A stretch of DNA of 41,364 nucleotides from Phytomonas francai (taxonomy: Eukaryota > Euglenozoa > Kinetoplastea > Trypanosomatida > Trypanosomatidae). The stretch covers positions 69,572 to 110,935 of the forward strand of contig MJCC01000029.1 in assembly GCA_001766655.1 (NCBI GenBank), written 5' to 3'. Every line of letters starts with the position of its first letter. Within the stretch, counting starts at the first letter, position 1. Below, in pieces: positions 26,527-36,560 of this stretch. The notes beneath the pieces are model-generated. The model had not been told where the DNA came from. It saw nothing but the letters and a program-made list of their open reading frames with translations, and ran no database searches. The position numbers and the translations under genes are program-made.

Positions 26527-28407
26527 ATGGAGGCGTTACGGGTGCAAGGCAACAGTCTTTTCAACTCAAATTCAGATGAAGCCGTCGCTTTTTATCTCAA
26601 AGCTCTTGATCTTTACGATGAACACAATACAGTAGGGCCGCAGCAGAAGTCATCCCTCACCACGGGAGTGGGTGGCGCATCGGGGTGCACCATAGAGGAG
26701 TACACAAAATGCGCCGGTAACGCGCTAACGTGCCTGCACAAAACAGACCGGATTGAGGAGTGCCTTGCACTAGCCAATCGCGTCCTACATGTCAACCCAA
26801 TCCTGGCCAAGGCCAACGCCTTTATTGGGCGCTGCTTACTCGAGCATCCCGATCTTGAACAATACCAGCGTTCATCCAGCACGTCCTTACCAGATGGCGC
26901 GACACCGTTTTTGTTTCTCTGCCGCTCTGTTCTTCAGCTTCCCGCGCTGGGGGAGTCTGTGCGTCCGTACCTGTCGGCTGCCGTGGGCGAACTGCAACGG
27001 CAGTACGCTAAGAGAGGAAACGACCGCGAGCTGGCAGGGGGTGATCTTCGAGACGCCTCACAGGTGGTTAAACTCGTGAACCTTGGGAATGCGCGCGGCA
27101 GGGGCGTAGCCGCTGGAGATAACATCTTGCCTTTTACAATGGTGAGTGACACTCTGAATGCTTTCTCAGCTGCCCCGTACGAGGAGACAGGTGCGAGGGG
27201 CTGCTGTCTCTGCTGTGGGCAATCCATAGAGCGGCCTCAGGAGGGGTGCAAAGGCGAAGAGGGGTACCACCCGCAGATCGATACTGCCGGTGCGCTCTCT
27301 TGCTGTAAGGCGTGCAAGATGGCATACTACTGTTGCCAGAAGTGCGCGGATGCTCATAGGGAATGCCATGAACGTTGGGAGTGTGCTCGCTTGAGGAAGT
27401 TGAAGGAGGCCTCTGGCAAGATCACAACTCACCAACTGGATGCCCCAGAGGAGTTCTATGAGCTGGCGTTTCACTGCATTACCACCATCGCTGGTATGAA
27501 AGTGCGCCGTGAGGGTCATGACCGGGTCCTGCAGCTCGAATCCCATGTTCAGGAGGTATCGCAGGCGCTCCACCCCATTGTATCGCTTGTGCACAGCCTT
27601 ATGCTCGACGAGGATGCAACACTCGTAGCCAATGTTATCGGGGTTTTGCGGTGCAATGCGCTCGAAGTTGTAGATCCGTCTGGTCTTGGGGTGGGCCAGG
27701 CGCTGCACTGTACCAACTTGACATCGTTTTTTAACCACTCCTGTGCACCCAATTGCGCGTTGGATACAAGACGCCCATGCCCGGGGATCGTCACGACACG
27801 TACCATAGCCAAAGACGAGGAACTGACCATCAGCTATATCCCCCAACTTTACTGGCCTCGCAAGCTTCGACAAGACACACTCGGTGAGCGCTACTTTTTT
27901 TCCTGCCAATGCTTGCGCTGCCTCGGCAGCGATACCGACCCCTTTGAAAGAGCGGTGTGCATGGAGCTGCCGGGGGCACAGCTCAGAAACCCAACTGAGT
28001 ATTTCCGTGGAAAAGTGCTGGCGACTTGCACGGAGGTACGCGGTCTTCCCATTGAAGAGGTGACCATGGATCATGTGACTAATTTATCCAAACTATTGTG
28101 TGAAGTCAAAAAGAATCTATTCCCATTTCACTATCTCTGCCATGAGATCCGCAACACGCTTAGCTTCCTCTATGCCGTGCTAAACATCCCGCAGGAGTGT
28201 TTGAACAGCTGTTTGGAGGAGCTCTTGTTGTGGGAGAGTCTGATACCAGGGGCTCTTCCCATCAAGCAAATGAAGCTTCGAAATTCGCTTAACTGCTTAA
28301 TGCAGCTTGGAGGCGTGAAAAGTGATGGCGCAGGCGGCCACACCACACCCGTGCTGCTTGACTATATTGAAAGGCTAGCTTTAACCTACGATGTAGCTGA
28401 GTTGTGA
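26527..28407 (+). CDS. SMYD-like protein: TPR, MYND finger and SET domain
   Basis: 626 residues from ATG 26527, the first ATG in frame; a GTG further upstream is not used as a start in these organisms. The N-terminal 120 residues look like TPR helices (EALRVQGNSLFNSNSDEAVA; LALANRVLHVNPILAKANAF). A MYND zinc finger lies at about 227-286 (CLCC, CCKACKMAYYCCQKC, CHERWEC) with a longer than usual loop. The SET core has NHSCAPNC at 403-410, ELTISYI with Tyr437, and a post-SET CQCLRC at 460-465. SMYD proteins methylate lysines on histones or cytosolic proteins such as Hsp90. In SMYD1-3 the MYND splits the SET domain and TPRs follow it; here TPRs come first, so this is closer to the SMYD4-type order. 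The catalytic motifs look intact. Confidence 0.85.
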   Translation: MEALRVQGNSLFNSNSDEAVAFYLKALDLYDEHNTVGPQQKSSLTTGVGGASGCTIEEYTKCAGNALTCLHKTDRIEECLALANRVLHVNPILAKANAFIGRCLLEHPDLEQYQRSSSTSLPDGATPFLFLCRSVLQLPALGESVRPYLSAAVGELQRQYAKRGNDRELAGGDLRDASQVVKLVNLGNARGRGVAAGDNILPFTMVSDTLNAFSAAPYEETGARGCCLCCGQSIERPQEGCKGEEGYHPQIDTAGALSCCKACKMAYYCCQKCADAHRECHERWECARLRKLKEASGKITTHQLDAPEEFYELAFHCITTIAGMKVRREGHDRVLQLESHVQEVSQALHPIVSLVHSLMLDEDATLVANVIGVLRCNALEVVDPSGLGVGQALHCTNLTSFFNHSCAPNCALDTRRPCPGIVTTRTIAKDEELTISYIPQLYWPRKLRQDTLGERYFFSCQCLRCLGSDTDPFERAVCMELPGAQLRNPTEYFRGKVLATCTEVRGLPIEEVTMDHVTNLSKLLCEVKKNLFPFHYLCHEIRNTLSFLYAVLNIPQECLNSCLEELLLWESLIPGALPIKQMKLRNSLNCLMQLGGVKSDGAGGHTTPVLLDYIERLALTYDVAEL

Positions 28408-28626
28408 AAACAAGTCTGAGATAATCGTAAAATATAGTGATAAATCTTGATATTTTATTTACCTAAATCATGCGAATCGAAGCTGGTGCGGCCCCGCTTA
28501 AAATCAATAAGAAGGTGTTTAAGTAAGCTGGGTATACGTACCCTGCCGCTGTGTGTTCCCCTCCTTCGTTTGGAGCGACTACCGGATTTACACTCAAAGG
28601 CGCCTGTACAGGAATTTTCTAAATAG

Positions 28627-28650
28627 TCTTCTTCTCCCCTATATCACCAG
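28627..28650 (+). promoter_or_regulatory. Polypyrimidine tract and candidate trans-splice acceptor
   Basis: A pyrimidine-rich run (TCTTCTTCTCCCCTATATCACC) ends in AG at 28649-28650, 40 nt before ATG 28691. Confidence 0.55.
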
Positions 28651-28690
28651 TCTAACCTTTACCAGTGGACCTTACCATAGTATCTGGGGT

Positions 28691-29152
28691 ATGGATAAGC
28701 AACAGAAGGTAGGCGAAAGCGAATTTACCTTTCAATCACTTCCCATCAAAGTCAACTTTCACGGCACGACTGATGTGTGGGAGAACTTTAGCGCGTATAC
28801 AACCGTTGATGCACAGTCAGGAGAGCTGCATAATGCTTTCCGTGGCCGAAGGCTTGTAGGCCTGAACATTGCGCTCCCAGAGGATTATGTCATCGCTCTG
28901 GTGGACTTACCACTACACAGCAGCGATGCGAATTACCCAAAAGGGAAGCTAGATAGTATCAGTCAGACTGAAACATCTCAGCCGCTGATGCTTGACGCAC
29001 TGTCGGACGGCGTATGTAGCTTTGTTTTGTCAGAGGACGTTCTAGTACGGCAGATATCATCTCACTATGTCTTGTGGGAGCATGATATGCGAGCGGATAA
29101 AGCGGATATATTGAACCAATGGATCGAGCTAACGAAGGTTATTCACAGCTAG
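28691..29152 (+). CDS. RNASEH2C: Divergent ribonuclease H2 subunit C
   Basis: 153 residues from ATG 28691, the first in-frame ATG and just after a good splice acceptor. The length fits RNASEH2C (about 150-165 residues). Similarity is in pattern and order: an N-terminal FQSLPIKVNFHGT strand (family: LHLLPCEV), then a gap and LHNAFRGRRLVGLNIALPED, matching the FRGRxLxGxxVxxPxG block, YVIALVDLP, a disordered stretch, and a C-terminal HYVLWEHDM with a closing helix (family: F-LW-E). RNase H2 removes ribonucleotides and RNA from DNA; subunit C is a non-catalytic partner that forms a shared beta-barrel with subunit B and supports catalytic subunit A. The assignment rests on motif reading and needs a profile search. 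Confidence 0.68.
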   Translation: MDKQQKVGESEFTFQSLPIKVNFHGTTDVWENFSAYTTVDAQSGELHNAFRGRRLVGLNIALPEDYVIALVDLPLHSSDANYPKGKLDSISQTETSQPLMLDALSDGVCSFVLSEDVLVRQISSHYVLWEHDMRADKADILNQWIELTKVIHS

Positions 29153-29373
29153 AGGTTTACACATTATTGCATTCCGTTCTAATCTCATCGTACAAAGTGA
29201 TTTATAACAGGAGAGGGATTTTGAATGTGGTGGCCTGTGCAGTCATGAAAGGGTGGTGATAATAATTCTAGTAGGCTGAATGCTCTACTTGGCGCGATGA
29301 TGTATTTTTTGTGAGATACTTCAAGTTCCCTCCCCCAGACACTTGCATGGAATTGTAAGGTATCTTATTAATG

Positions 29374-29391
29374 TATATATATATATATATT
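29374..29391. repeat. (TA)n dinucleotide repeat
   Basis: About nine TA units between the RNase H2C-like and FAM91-like genes. Confidence 0.9.
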
Positions 29392-29460
29392 TATGATCCC
29401 AATACTTGCTCCTTTTGAGATACCTTCTTTTCTTTTTAATTTCCTAATCATCTATTTGAA

Positions 29461-29489
29461 TCTGTTCACCCTTCTCCGTTCTTTTTGAG
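29461..29489 (+). promoter_or_regulatory. Polypyrimidine tract and candidate trans-splice acceptor
   Basis: A T/C-rich run at 29466-29486 is followed by AG 29488-29489, 44 nt before ATG 29534. Confidence 0.5.
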
Positions 29490-29533
29490 GCTCAAGGAGA
29501 ACAGAAATTTCACCGAACCCATTGGAAGTAGCA

Positions 29534-32296
29534 ATGGCTGGTATAGCAGATGGGGATGATCTCAGGAATGCTTTATCATCTCGTGTGCCTTACACTTTAC
29601 TTAGTGTGTCACTTCAGCAGCGTTATAGTATGAGCGAGTACCATGACCGAGTGATCAAGTATAGTATTCTGCACAGTCATGCTTACTATCGACTTCCAGA
29701 ATACGTGCGAGCAGGTCTTCTTGAGGCTGCGTATTATACCCAAATGATCCAGTACGGAGGGGAGAATCTTCAGCTTTACCCATATGTACATCTAAAAAGA
29801 ATTCTTTTCTACACCAAAGAGACGCAGTTTTCTTACTATGTGAAGATGCTCTTTGAACTTCTAAAAAGGGAGCAAAACTATGATCAGCTCCCAAACTTTA
29901 CGGCTTTGGATATCCTTCGGCTCCTGCGAATTGGTCGCAATCAATTTCTTAATATCACCAAGGAGGTCAGAAGTAAGCTACGGTGGCACACAAATCGAAA
30001 TTATATTACTGACCACCTTCCCATGATGCTGGCGTCTTCCGTCGAGGTGCGGCCCTTCTGGAGGGTTTTGGTGGTCGAACAGCCGGCGGACCTGGTCCGG
30101 AAGGCATGTCAACTGCATACAGTGGAGGATTACACACTCTACAGGCTTCTCCTTAGCAACGGGAGTACGGTGCAGGTATCAGTGGAGTCGCTCCAAGCCA
30201 TGGGCATTGAACGTGGCCTATTTCTCAGAGACATGGTTTTCGCCTGCGAGCTGCCAAAATCTCCGCTGCTGCGATTGTACCGGAAAGGCTTTGTCAGTTT
30301 TGACTTTGACGTTTCCCCAGATGATCGAATCCTGGTACCTCCATTGGAGGATTTTGTGATGAACCGCACCTGTGATGACCCCCACGAGTTACTACTTTAC
30401 CGCGTCTTGTCCACCTCTGACGATCGAACCCCCCTCCACCTCCTCGCGCAGCTGCTCATGCTGGATGTTGAGGACGTGTGTGCGGCAGCGCATGTCCTTG
30501 TTCGGCTTGGGCTGGCACATTTAAAAAGCAGCGCCGTGCCCGCGAGAAATTGGAAGCAAATCAAATCGATTCATCCAACATGGGGCAATGAGGTGCAGGA
30601 GATGGTGCAGTTGGCTGCTAGCTCCAAGGTTCCCACAGAGATGTTTAATTCTTACGGATCACCCATAGTAAGCCACGATCACCCACTTAAGCGCATCGCG
30701 TTGCTTTACGACGTGACTTTGACGGGTTTTCTCATGATGAACCTCAGCCGTGATCCCACATTTAAGCGGCACGCTGTCACTTTGTTCGAGGTGGGCAAGA
30801 TGCCCTATGAGCTGGTCGAAAGTTTTCTAGCCATTCTCGATGGAATTAATTTCAGCGAAGAACAGGAGTTTGGTAGTGAGGTGCTAAAATACATTCGCAG
30901 TGTCTTTTGCCTAAGAGAGACGCTGAAAGTGCTCAAATCTATCAGAGGCCCGGAGGGTGCTACAGGGGTTGACCTTTTAAAAATTGAATCCCTTAACGAG
31001 TTAGAGGCGACCACCAGATATTCTGTTCTGGGAAGGAATTATTGGAGCTACATTACCATAGCTCCGTTGGCCAATGTGCCCCTTATCGATATTGAACTTA
31101 GCAGTGTGTATGGGAACACCGCGAGCCTTATGGCGTCGCCGTGGCTACTCCTCTATTTGTACGAGAAGACGCGTTGTGGTCCGCCAAGTCTCTTCATTCC
31201 CTTTGGCTCCTTTGTGCAGCATTGGCCACCTTTATTTGAACAAGACATGGAAAGAGATGACCCTGCGAAGAGGTGGCCAGAATTTTGTCATGCCCGTGGT
31301 ACTCCTAGTGGTGCCAGTTCCTCGAGTGGGGGAGACAGTAGAGCTAACATTGTTGTCGGTAGAGCTACCAAACTACGTGTGCAATCCATTGCGCTGGACT
31401 CAGAGGTCTCTTATGTTGATCTTGATACCTCCATGCCGTTTGTGAATGAAATGGCGCTGGCGTCGCCTGTGCTGGTGCAATGTGCTGCGCGGGTTCCGTT
31501 GGTTCGCAAACGCGACGGTTCTGTAACGGAGATGGTATCATACCACTTCAGCGAGGTCGACTTTCCCTTTACAGCCACTCTTGAGGATGTCATAGAGCTT
31601 GCTAATAAAGCGATAGCTGCGAAGAGAAATGCTGCCGATGACTTTGAAGACGCTGAGGCGAGTACGCAGATGTTGTTTGTGGATGAAAGGAATGAACTTT
31701 ATGCTATACTACGGCGATGTGTTGAGGCGCTTCACCTGGAGCACTCTCTGGGCTACATCACTTGCTGCATTAGTTACTGTGCTAGCTATTCTTCCGAGTC
31801 AGCGGAGGTGACCACGCACCAGGATCCGATGTGGAGCCTGTCTCAGGGGGCGGACGACGACGATGGAGTGCCCTTCTTGGAAGCTGAGGAGCTGCCGTCA
31901 GTCCGGAGACCGCTTTGGGTATATACCTTAGACACTGTGCATGTGGTGGGAATAGGATTTGGAATTCCTCTGACGAGTTTAAATTGCTGTTTGAGCATGT
32001 TACCAGGCCTCCCTGCTCTGCTTTCTGAAGAGTCGACCGAGAAGCATAATGCTGCTATGCGAGGCTGTGTAGGAGAGTTTAGCCTCTTTATGGAGCAGCA
32101 CTCGCCGTTGAAACGTCTCGTATACGAGAAATTACCCATCCAATCGGTTCCCACTGCTGGGCCCACAGCACAGATGCATTTACGGAAAGTCTGTAGCCAG
32201 GCTGGTGCTTTGCCATTTCCTCGGACTTTTCTCTTTTTTGATGGGGCGCTTTTGCGTGCCATGGACGATGCGGACCCGCTATCTGAGCTATGGTAA
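29534..32296 (+). CDS. FAM91 (FAM91A1-like) trafficking protein
   Basis: 920 residues from ATG 29534, the first in-frame ATG; human FAM91A1 is about 840. The N-terminal domain matches the family closely: LSVSLQQRYSMSEYHDRVIK, a LYPYVHLKRILF segment, then LPNFTALDILRLLRIGRNQF at about 119-138, RKGFVSFDFDVSPDD, and the PPLEDFVMNR block, followed by a winged-helix-like segment (LLAQLLMLDVEDVCAAAHVL). The C-terminal domain is more divergent, with a Ser/Gly-rich linker near 595-610. In animals FAM91A1 binds TBC1D23 and the WDR11 complex at the trans-Golgi and helps capture endosome-derived vesicles at golgins. A Golgi tethering role is therefore likely. The next gene also encodes a vesicle-tethering subunit. 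Confidence 0.87.
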   Translation: MAGIADGDDLRNALSSRVPYTLLSVSLQQRYSMSEYHDRVIKYSILHSHAYYRLPEYVRAGLLEAAYYTQMIQYGGENLQLYPYVHLKRILFYTKETQFSYYVKMLFELLKREQNYDQLPNFTALDILRLLRIGRNQFLNITKEVRSKLRWHTNRNYITDHLPMMLASSVEVRPFWRVLVVEQPADLVRKACQLHTVEDYTLYRLLLSNGSTVQVSVESLQAMGIERGLFLRDMVFACELPKSPLLRLYRKGFVSFDFDVSPDDRILVPPLEDFVMNRTCDDPHELLLYRVLSTSDDRTPLHLLAQLLMLDVEDVCAAAHVLVRLGLAHLKSSAVPARNWKQIKSIHPTWGNEVQEMVQLAASSKVPTEMFNSYGSPIVSHDHPLKRIALLYDVTLTGFLMMNLSRDPTFKRHAVTLFEVGKMPYELVESFLAILDGINFSEEQEFGSEVLKYIRSVFCLRETLKVLKSIRGPEGATGVDLLKIESLNELEATTRYSVLGRNYWSYITIAPLANVPLIDIELSSVYGNTASLMASPWLLLYLYEKTRCGPPSLFIPFGSFVQHWPPLFEQDMERDDPAKRWPEFCHARGTPSGASSSSGGDSRANIVVGRATKLRVQSIALDSEVSYVDLDTSMPFVNEMALASPVLVQCAARVPLVRKRDGSVTEMVSYHFSEVDFPFTATLEDVIELANKAIAAKRNAADDFEDAEASTQMLFVDERNELYAILRRCVEALHLEHSLGYITCCISYCASYSSESAEVTTHQDPMWSLSQGADDDDGVPFLEAEELPSVRRPLWVYTLDTVHVVGIGFGIPLTSLNCCLSMLPGLPALLSEESTEKHNAAMRGCVGEFSLFMEQHSPLKRLVYEKLPIQSVPTAGPTAQMHLRKVCSQAGALPFPRTFLFFDGALLRAMDDADPLSELW

Positions 32297-32735
32297 AGAA
32301 TATATTCTCCAGAAAGTATTTCCCATTTTTCAGATTATCATACTTGTTTCATTGTTGGTGGGCAAAGATTATGGATACCAAGCAAAGACCCCATCTTTTT
32401 TTTTTTTTTTTGAATTGGCTTTAAAACGGAATAAAGCTTGTAAAATAATCAAAAGAGATGGACGAGTAGATGTGTGCAGAGGGAAAGCAAAAAGGGGAAA
32501 AAATGAGAAATCGGAATCTGATATTCTGTCTGGGTAAAAGATAATCCTAAAGAAAGAGCGAATGAAAAGTAGAACGTTTTTTTTTTTAACATATCAAATT
32601 TTCGTTCCAGATCTACTTCCTTCTTGATAAAGCCCTCTGAAACGTAAAAAAAGTTGGCAAAAATTCGGTTGTATAGCTGAACATAAATCTAGTTTTAATT
32701 ATTCGAAAGTGTTAACTAATCTAAAGAAACAGATT
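32297..32735. other. Intergenic spacer
   Basis: UTR sequence with a long T run at about 32397-32411, a purine-rich stretch at 32450-32515, and the tract and AG serving the Vps39-like gene. Confidence 0.65.
32577..32610 (+). promoter_or_regulatory. Polypyrimidine tract and candidate trans-splice acceptor
   Basis: T-run starting at 32577, then a T-rich stretch ending in CCAG with AG at 32609-32610. ATG 32736 follows 126 nt later. Confidence 0.5.
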
Positions 32736-35711
32736 ATGTCATTGAATATTCAAGCGTATACAGATTATGCATTAAGGCAAAAGGTAGATTTCAAAATTGA
32801 GTGCATATCCTCTGCATGCAACTTCCTTTTAGTAGGTACTTCTGACTGCAAATTGGTCATCTATGCAATAGAAAAAGCGAAGGGGGGGGAATGGAATGCA
32901 CACATTCTTAGCATCCATAACGGCAAGCACAAAAAGCCGATTCGTACATTGGTCCCATTGCGGCATGCTGGGGTAGTATTGGCTATATGTGGTTCAGACA
33001 TTATTGTAGTGCATGCGTTACCGTCTGAGACTGAACATCACCGAATTAAACCGACCGGAACCGACGACCTCACGCCAGAGTTGTCATCATTGAAGTTATC
33101 AAATGAAATTGTGACGCTGAGTGTCAAAAAATTCAAGGAGTCTTACACGGTAGCTATTTTACACCGCTATCAGTTGTCCTTTTTGGAATACCATTGGAAA
33201 ACGAAAACCCTTTCTGTTGTGAAGGAAGGACCGAGCTTCAAAGACAAGGCCAAATCCGTGGTGTGGGCAGGCAAAAACACCCTGCTGGTAGGTTTCCGAA
33301 AGGAGTACCAGCTGTACAACATGGCAATGGATAGTATTGTGGATCACTTGTACGCGACGACCAAGACTCAAACACCCTTTCTTCTATCCATGCACCCGGT
33401 ACCGGAGGTCCTAGCAACCACGGAGGATACCCGGCTTCAGCGCACTTTGCCAGACGGCAGTCCAGTGCCAGGCTACTCTTCGGTTTCCTGTAGTTCCTCA
33501 CCCACTGCTGTGGTGTATGATCACCCATACGTGTTGTGTGCGTACCAGCACAGCGAGCCGCGGCTGGAGGTGTACCTGCCGTTGATCTCTAACCTGCCAC
33601 TGCCACAGCGCCCATCGACGGCGTCCTGCCAGGTACTCCCCGTCACATTCACGCATATCTTTCAGCGATATGTGGTGAACCTCGACCAGCACTTGCCAAC
33701 GACAGGGCGCGGCCCTGCCGAGGCGGAATCCCAAGAAACCCGGGACTGCATCTGGCTTCTGGACTCTAGCAAACACATTCACCTCCTCCTGCGACAGTCG
33801 ATGGGTTGCAGTGTCGAGGCGTGCTGCAACAATGGCTTCCTCTCTGTTGGTACCATTCTTTGTCAGCTTTGCCATAGCGAGGTTGACGCCAAGATCCGGC
33901 AGAGGGCCCTGATGCAGCATGCCGTGCACGAGTTTCTATGCGGTAACTACGCAGCAGCACTCCAGACCATGACGCAGTCCACGACAGAGCCTCATTATGC
34001 GATGTTGTTGTACCCCGACTTGCTTCCCGAAGCACTGTGGATGCACTTTATTCAATCCATCGACAAAGGTGTCCGTCTGGAGTTGGAAAGTGCTCTTAAG
34101 CCGAACCTGCACAAGGGGAGCAGCACCGAAGCGCTTCGGTGCCTGGTAGACTTCCTGGCACCAATGAGACCACAGTGGGTGCGGGGGTGTCGCTCCTCCA
34201 CGACTGGAACAGATGCAGAGATTGAATCTGCTGCCGTTATCAAAGGTTTAGACACGTGCCTTCTGAAAGCTTACACACTCTTAGGGATGGAGGAAGTATT
34301 GATAGACATGTTGCAGCAACCCAGCTACTGCGATTTAGAGGATGGGGAACCTTTCCTCGCTGCGCGACGCATGTGGGTGCCTCAGGCGGTATGGTGGAAG
34401 GGTCAGGGTAAGCATCCTCAGGCCCTCAAGCGATTACAGGAGCTTTGCATAGACCACCTTCCCCCCGCTGTCGGCCCTCTTCAGCCGCTGTCCTGGGATG
34501 CCTTCTCTGCCTTAAGATATATCTGCATCGAAGATAGTGCCACTCTCTCTGAGGAGTTTCAACCGGCCTGTTTCCTGGCCAAACAACTGGGGCGTGCACC
34601 TGGAGCTGATACAACGGCGGTTGAGAGGGCCGTAGTTGCCATTACGCTGGCCAAGTATATCAGCAAATTGTCGCTGAACCCTCTTGACGGGCAATCAGAA
34701 CTGATCAGGATGTATGCCCCATGGGTGCTACGTAATATCCCGACAGCACTTTCTCTAGGTGTATTTTTATCGAACTGCAATAGAGTGTTTTATCCTGAGG
34801 CACTTAGGATTATACAATCTAAGGAGACACTCGACTGCCCTGGGATTATTCACCCGGTGCTCCCCACGGTCGATTTTCTGAACGTTCTGGTAAATGATGC
34901 ATCTTTTCCTTCTGGCAGCGATACTGCTGAGCTTCACAAGACTTATTGGCAAGGTTTGGCTTTGCTAGTGTTTGGCGGGGCGGTTGAGACGGACACCATG
35001 TCCACCGCAGCGCGACGCGAGTGTCTAGACGCATTCCTGCTACATTCTCCATTTGTCGATTTTTCGGCAGCGCGTGAGTTCTTTGAAAACACTGAGATTA
35101 AGGCATACAGCCGTCCTGAGCGGGCGGTTGTTTATTCTCGAATGAATGATCATGGTCGCGCTATGGACATGTATTTAAATGAGGGAGCCCGCTCCCTTGA
35201 TGAGGCAGAAGCGTACGCCGCACACGTAGAACCCGAGGCCTGCGGCAGCGTGTTCGAAGTCCTGTTAAAGAGGCTCATACAGCCCACTGAAGGACCTTCG
35301 CGCATGGATGAGGCGCTGCGGCTATTACAGACCAGTAAGGGCGTGGATGCCCTTTCCACGCTGCCAATGCTGCCGGATAGTTTGCCCCTTTCTGAGTTGG
35401 GACCTTTTTTGATCCAGGCATTGAGCAGTTCGGTCGCAAAGGAACACCAAGAGGAAATTTACCTGGCAATGCTAATCGCACAAAAGGAAAAACTGCTTCA
35501 GATGGTTCAGGAAGAGCAGTCCAAATTCGTTAGGCTTGTCGAAGGGACTCTCTGTGGTGTATGTCATAAAAGGATACGCGCTGAGCAGCCGTTTGTATGC
35601 TATCCTAATCGTGTTATTGCGCATGAGAGTTGCATCGATGATGAGCACATATGCCCAGTGATGCATGTTGATTTTCGCAAAGATATTCTTTCCTTGATGC
35701 ATAGTATATAG
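32736..35711 (+). CDS. Vps39/Vam6-type HOPS (or CORVET Vps3-type) tethering subunit
   Basis: 991 residues from ATG 32736, the first in-frame ATG. The N-terminal 300 residues resemble a CNH/citron beta-propeller (FKIECISSACNFLLVGTSDC; VVWAGKNTLLVGFRKEYQLY). The middle is helical, like clathrin-repeat proteins (HAVHEFLCGNYAAALQTM; PERAVVYSRMNDHGRAMDMY). The C-terminus has the zinc-binding end typical of Vps39 and TGFBRAP1/Vps3: CGVC at 940-943, then FVCYPNRVIAHESC and a final CPV. HOPS and CORVET tether endosomal and lysosomal membranes through Rab7/Rab5 before fusion. The choice of Vps39 over Vps3/TGFBRAP1 is by the end motif and is not secure. Neighbour of the FAM91 homologue. Confidence 0.8.
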   Translation: MSLNIQAYTDYALRQKVDFKIECISSACNFLLVGTSDCKLVIYAIEKAKGGEWNAHILSIHNGKHKKPIRTLVPLRHAGVVLAICGSDIIVVHALPSETEHHRIKPTGTDDLTPELSSLKLSNEIVTLSVKKFKESYTVAILHRYQLSFLEYHWKTKTLSVVKEGPSFKDKAKSVVWAGKNTLLVGFRKEYQLYNMAMDSIVDHLYATTKTQTPFLLSMHPVPEVLATTEDTRLQRTLPDGSPVPGYSSVSCSSSPTAVVYDHPYVLCAYQHSEPRLEVYLPLISNLPLPQRPSTASCQVLPVTFTHIFQRYVVNLDQHLPTTGRGPAEAESQETRDCIWLLDSSKHIHLLLRQSMGCSVEACCNNGFLSVGTILCQLCHSEVDAKIRQRALMQHAVHEFLCGNYAAALQTMTQSTTEPHYAMLLYPDLLPEALWMHFIQSIDKGVRLELESALKPNLHKGSSTEALRCLVDFLAPMRPQWVRGCRSSTTGTDAEIESAAVIKGLDTCLLKAYTLLGMEEVLIDMLQQPSYCDLEDGEPFLAARRMWVPQAVWWKGQGKHPQALKRLQELCIDHLPPAVGPLQPLSWDAFSALRYICIEDSATLSEEFQPACFLAKQLGRAPGADTTAVERAVVAITLAKYISKLSLNPLDGQSELIRMYAPWVLRNIPTALSLGVFLSNCNRVFYPEALRIIQSKETLDCPGIIHPVLPTVDFLNVLVNDASFPSGSDTAELHKTYWQGLALLVFGGAVETDTMSTAARRECLDAFLLHSPFVDFSAAREFFENTEIKAYSRPERAVVYSRMNDHGRAMDMYLNEGARSLDEAEAYAAHVEPEACGSVFEVLLKRLIQPTEGPSRMDEALRLLQTSKGVDALSTLPMLPDSLPLSELGPFLIQALSSSVAKEHQEEIYLAMLIAQKEKLLQMVQEEQSKFVRLVEGTLCGVCHKRIRAEQPFVCYPNRVIAHESCIDDEHICPVMHVDFRKDILSLMHSI

Positions 35712-36560
35712 TTGCATGATTCTGGCAATCCTAGTAGGTCGAATATATAGCTGTCTATTCGATTTTGTTTTATTCTTTTGAATTGACTACTTCAATTTCG
35801 CGTTTTCAAAAGACTCGTTTAAAACAAGAGCTAATATTAGTGGCTGATTGTACGGGATCTTTGCGCTGTTGATTCGATTCCCTTTGGAAGGGCACCCCCA
35901 TAAAACACCCTATTATTCGCACCTGTGGTTATCCTTTCAAATAGCTTTTCGTGAGAACAAAAAGCATCATGGGTGCTTAGCTTGGTTTTGTCAAAGTGGT
36001 AGCACGTAATATTGCATAAAAATGGCCGGCATCGTTGCTGGTATCGTGGGATTAGATGTATTGATGCCATCCTTCTGGTGAGAGCAGCTGATTTCATATA
36101 TTTTTCATTTCTTTAGAAATCATCTTGCATGCTACTCCCCCTTCCCTCATGCAACTCTATGGCTTTGTACGTGCTTTGCTATTATTGCCTTGCGTATACG
36201 TTTTCGAAAGTATTTGTTTCCATTTCATAGTATTAAAATGAAATCCTGCACAAAAAGTCTTCGATCCTTGTCATTACACCTCAAAAGGTGGGCGGAAGTA
36301 AAAAGTAGGAACTTACCGATTGATAAGTCTGAATTCTATTCTGAATCATGATGTGAAAGTGTGGTACGCAGAGAATTCCAGTACATCACTTTCTGTACCT
36401 CCCATTTTTTTACCTCTATTTTTGCAGTTTAGGACAAACTCTTGATGAATCGATAAAATATCCAACGCTAGTTTTGGTATTTATAATCACAGTTTTATAG
36501 CCAGTATATTCTGGAAAAGAAGGGTGAGGGACTACAATCTGTTTATCTTGTAGCAAAGCA
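35712..36560. other. Long AT-rich intergenic spacer
   Basis: UTR sequence only. A T/C tract at 36401-36424 and AG 36426-36427 serve the next gene. No RNA gene or ORF is supported. Confidence 0.65.
36401..36427 (+). promoter_or_regulatory. Polypyrimidine tract and candidate trans-splice acceptor
   Basis: Pyrimidine-rich run (CCCATTTTTTTACCTCTATT) leading into TTTTTGCAG with AG at 36426-36427, 133 nt before ATG 36561. Confidence 0.55.

Larger units (their letters stand above)
29153..29533. other. Intergenic spacer with TA repeat
   Basis: UTR sequence, a (TA) repeat at 29374-29391, and a pyrimidine-rich region from 29410 leading to the next acceptor. Confidence 0.65.

Noticed and set aside
27166..28074. 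Minus-strand open frame (302 codons) opposite the SMYD-like gene
   Set aside because: The + strand encodes intact MYND and SET motifs over the same bases.
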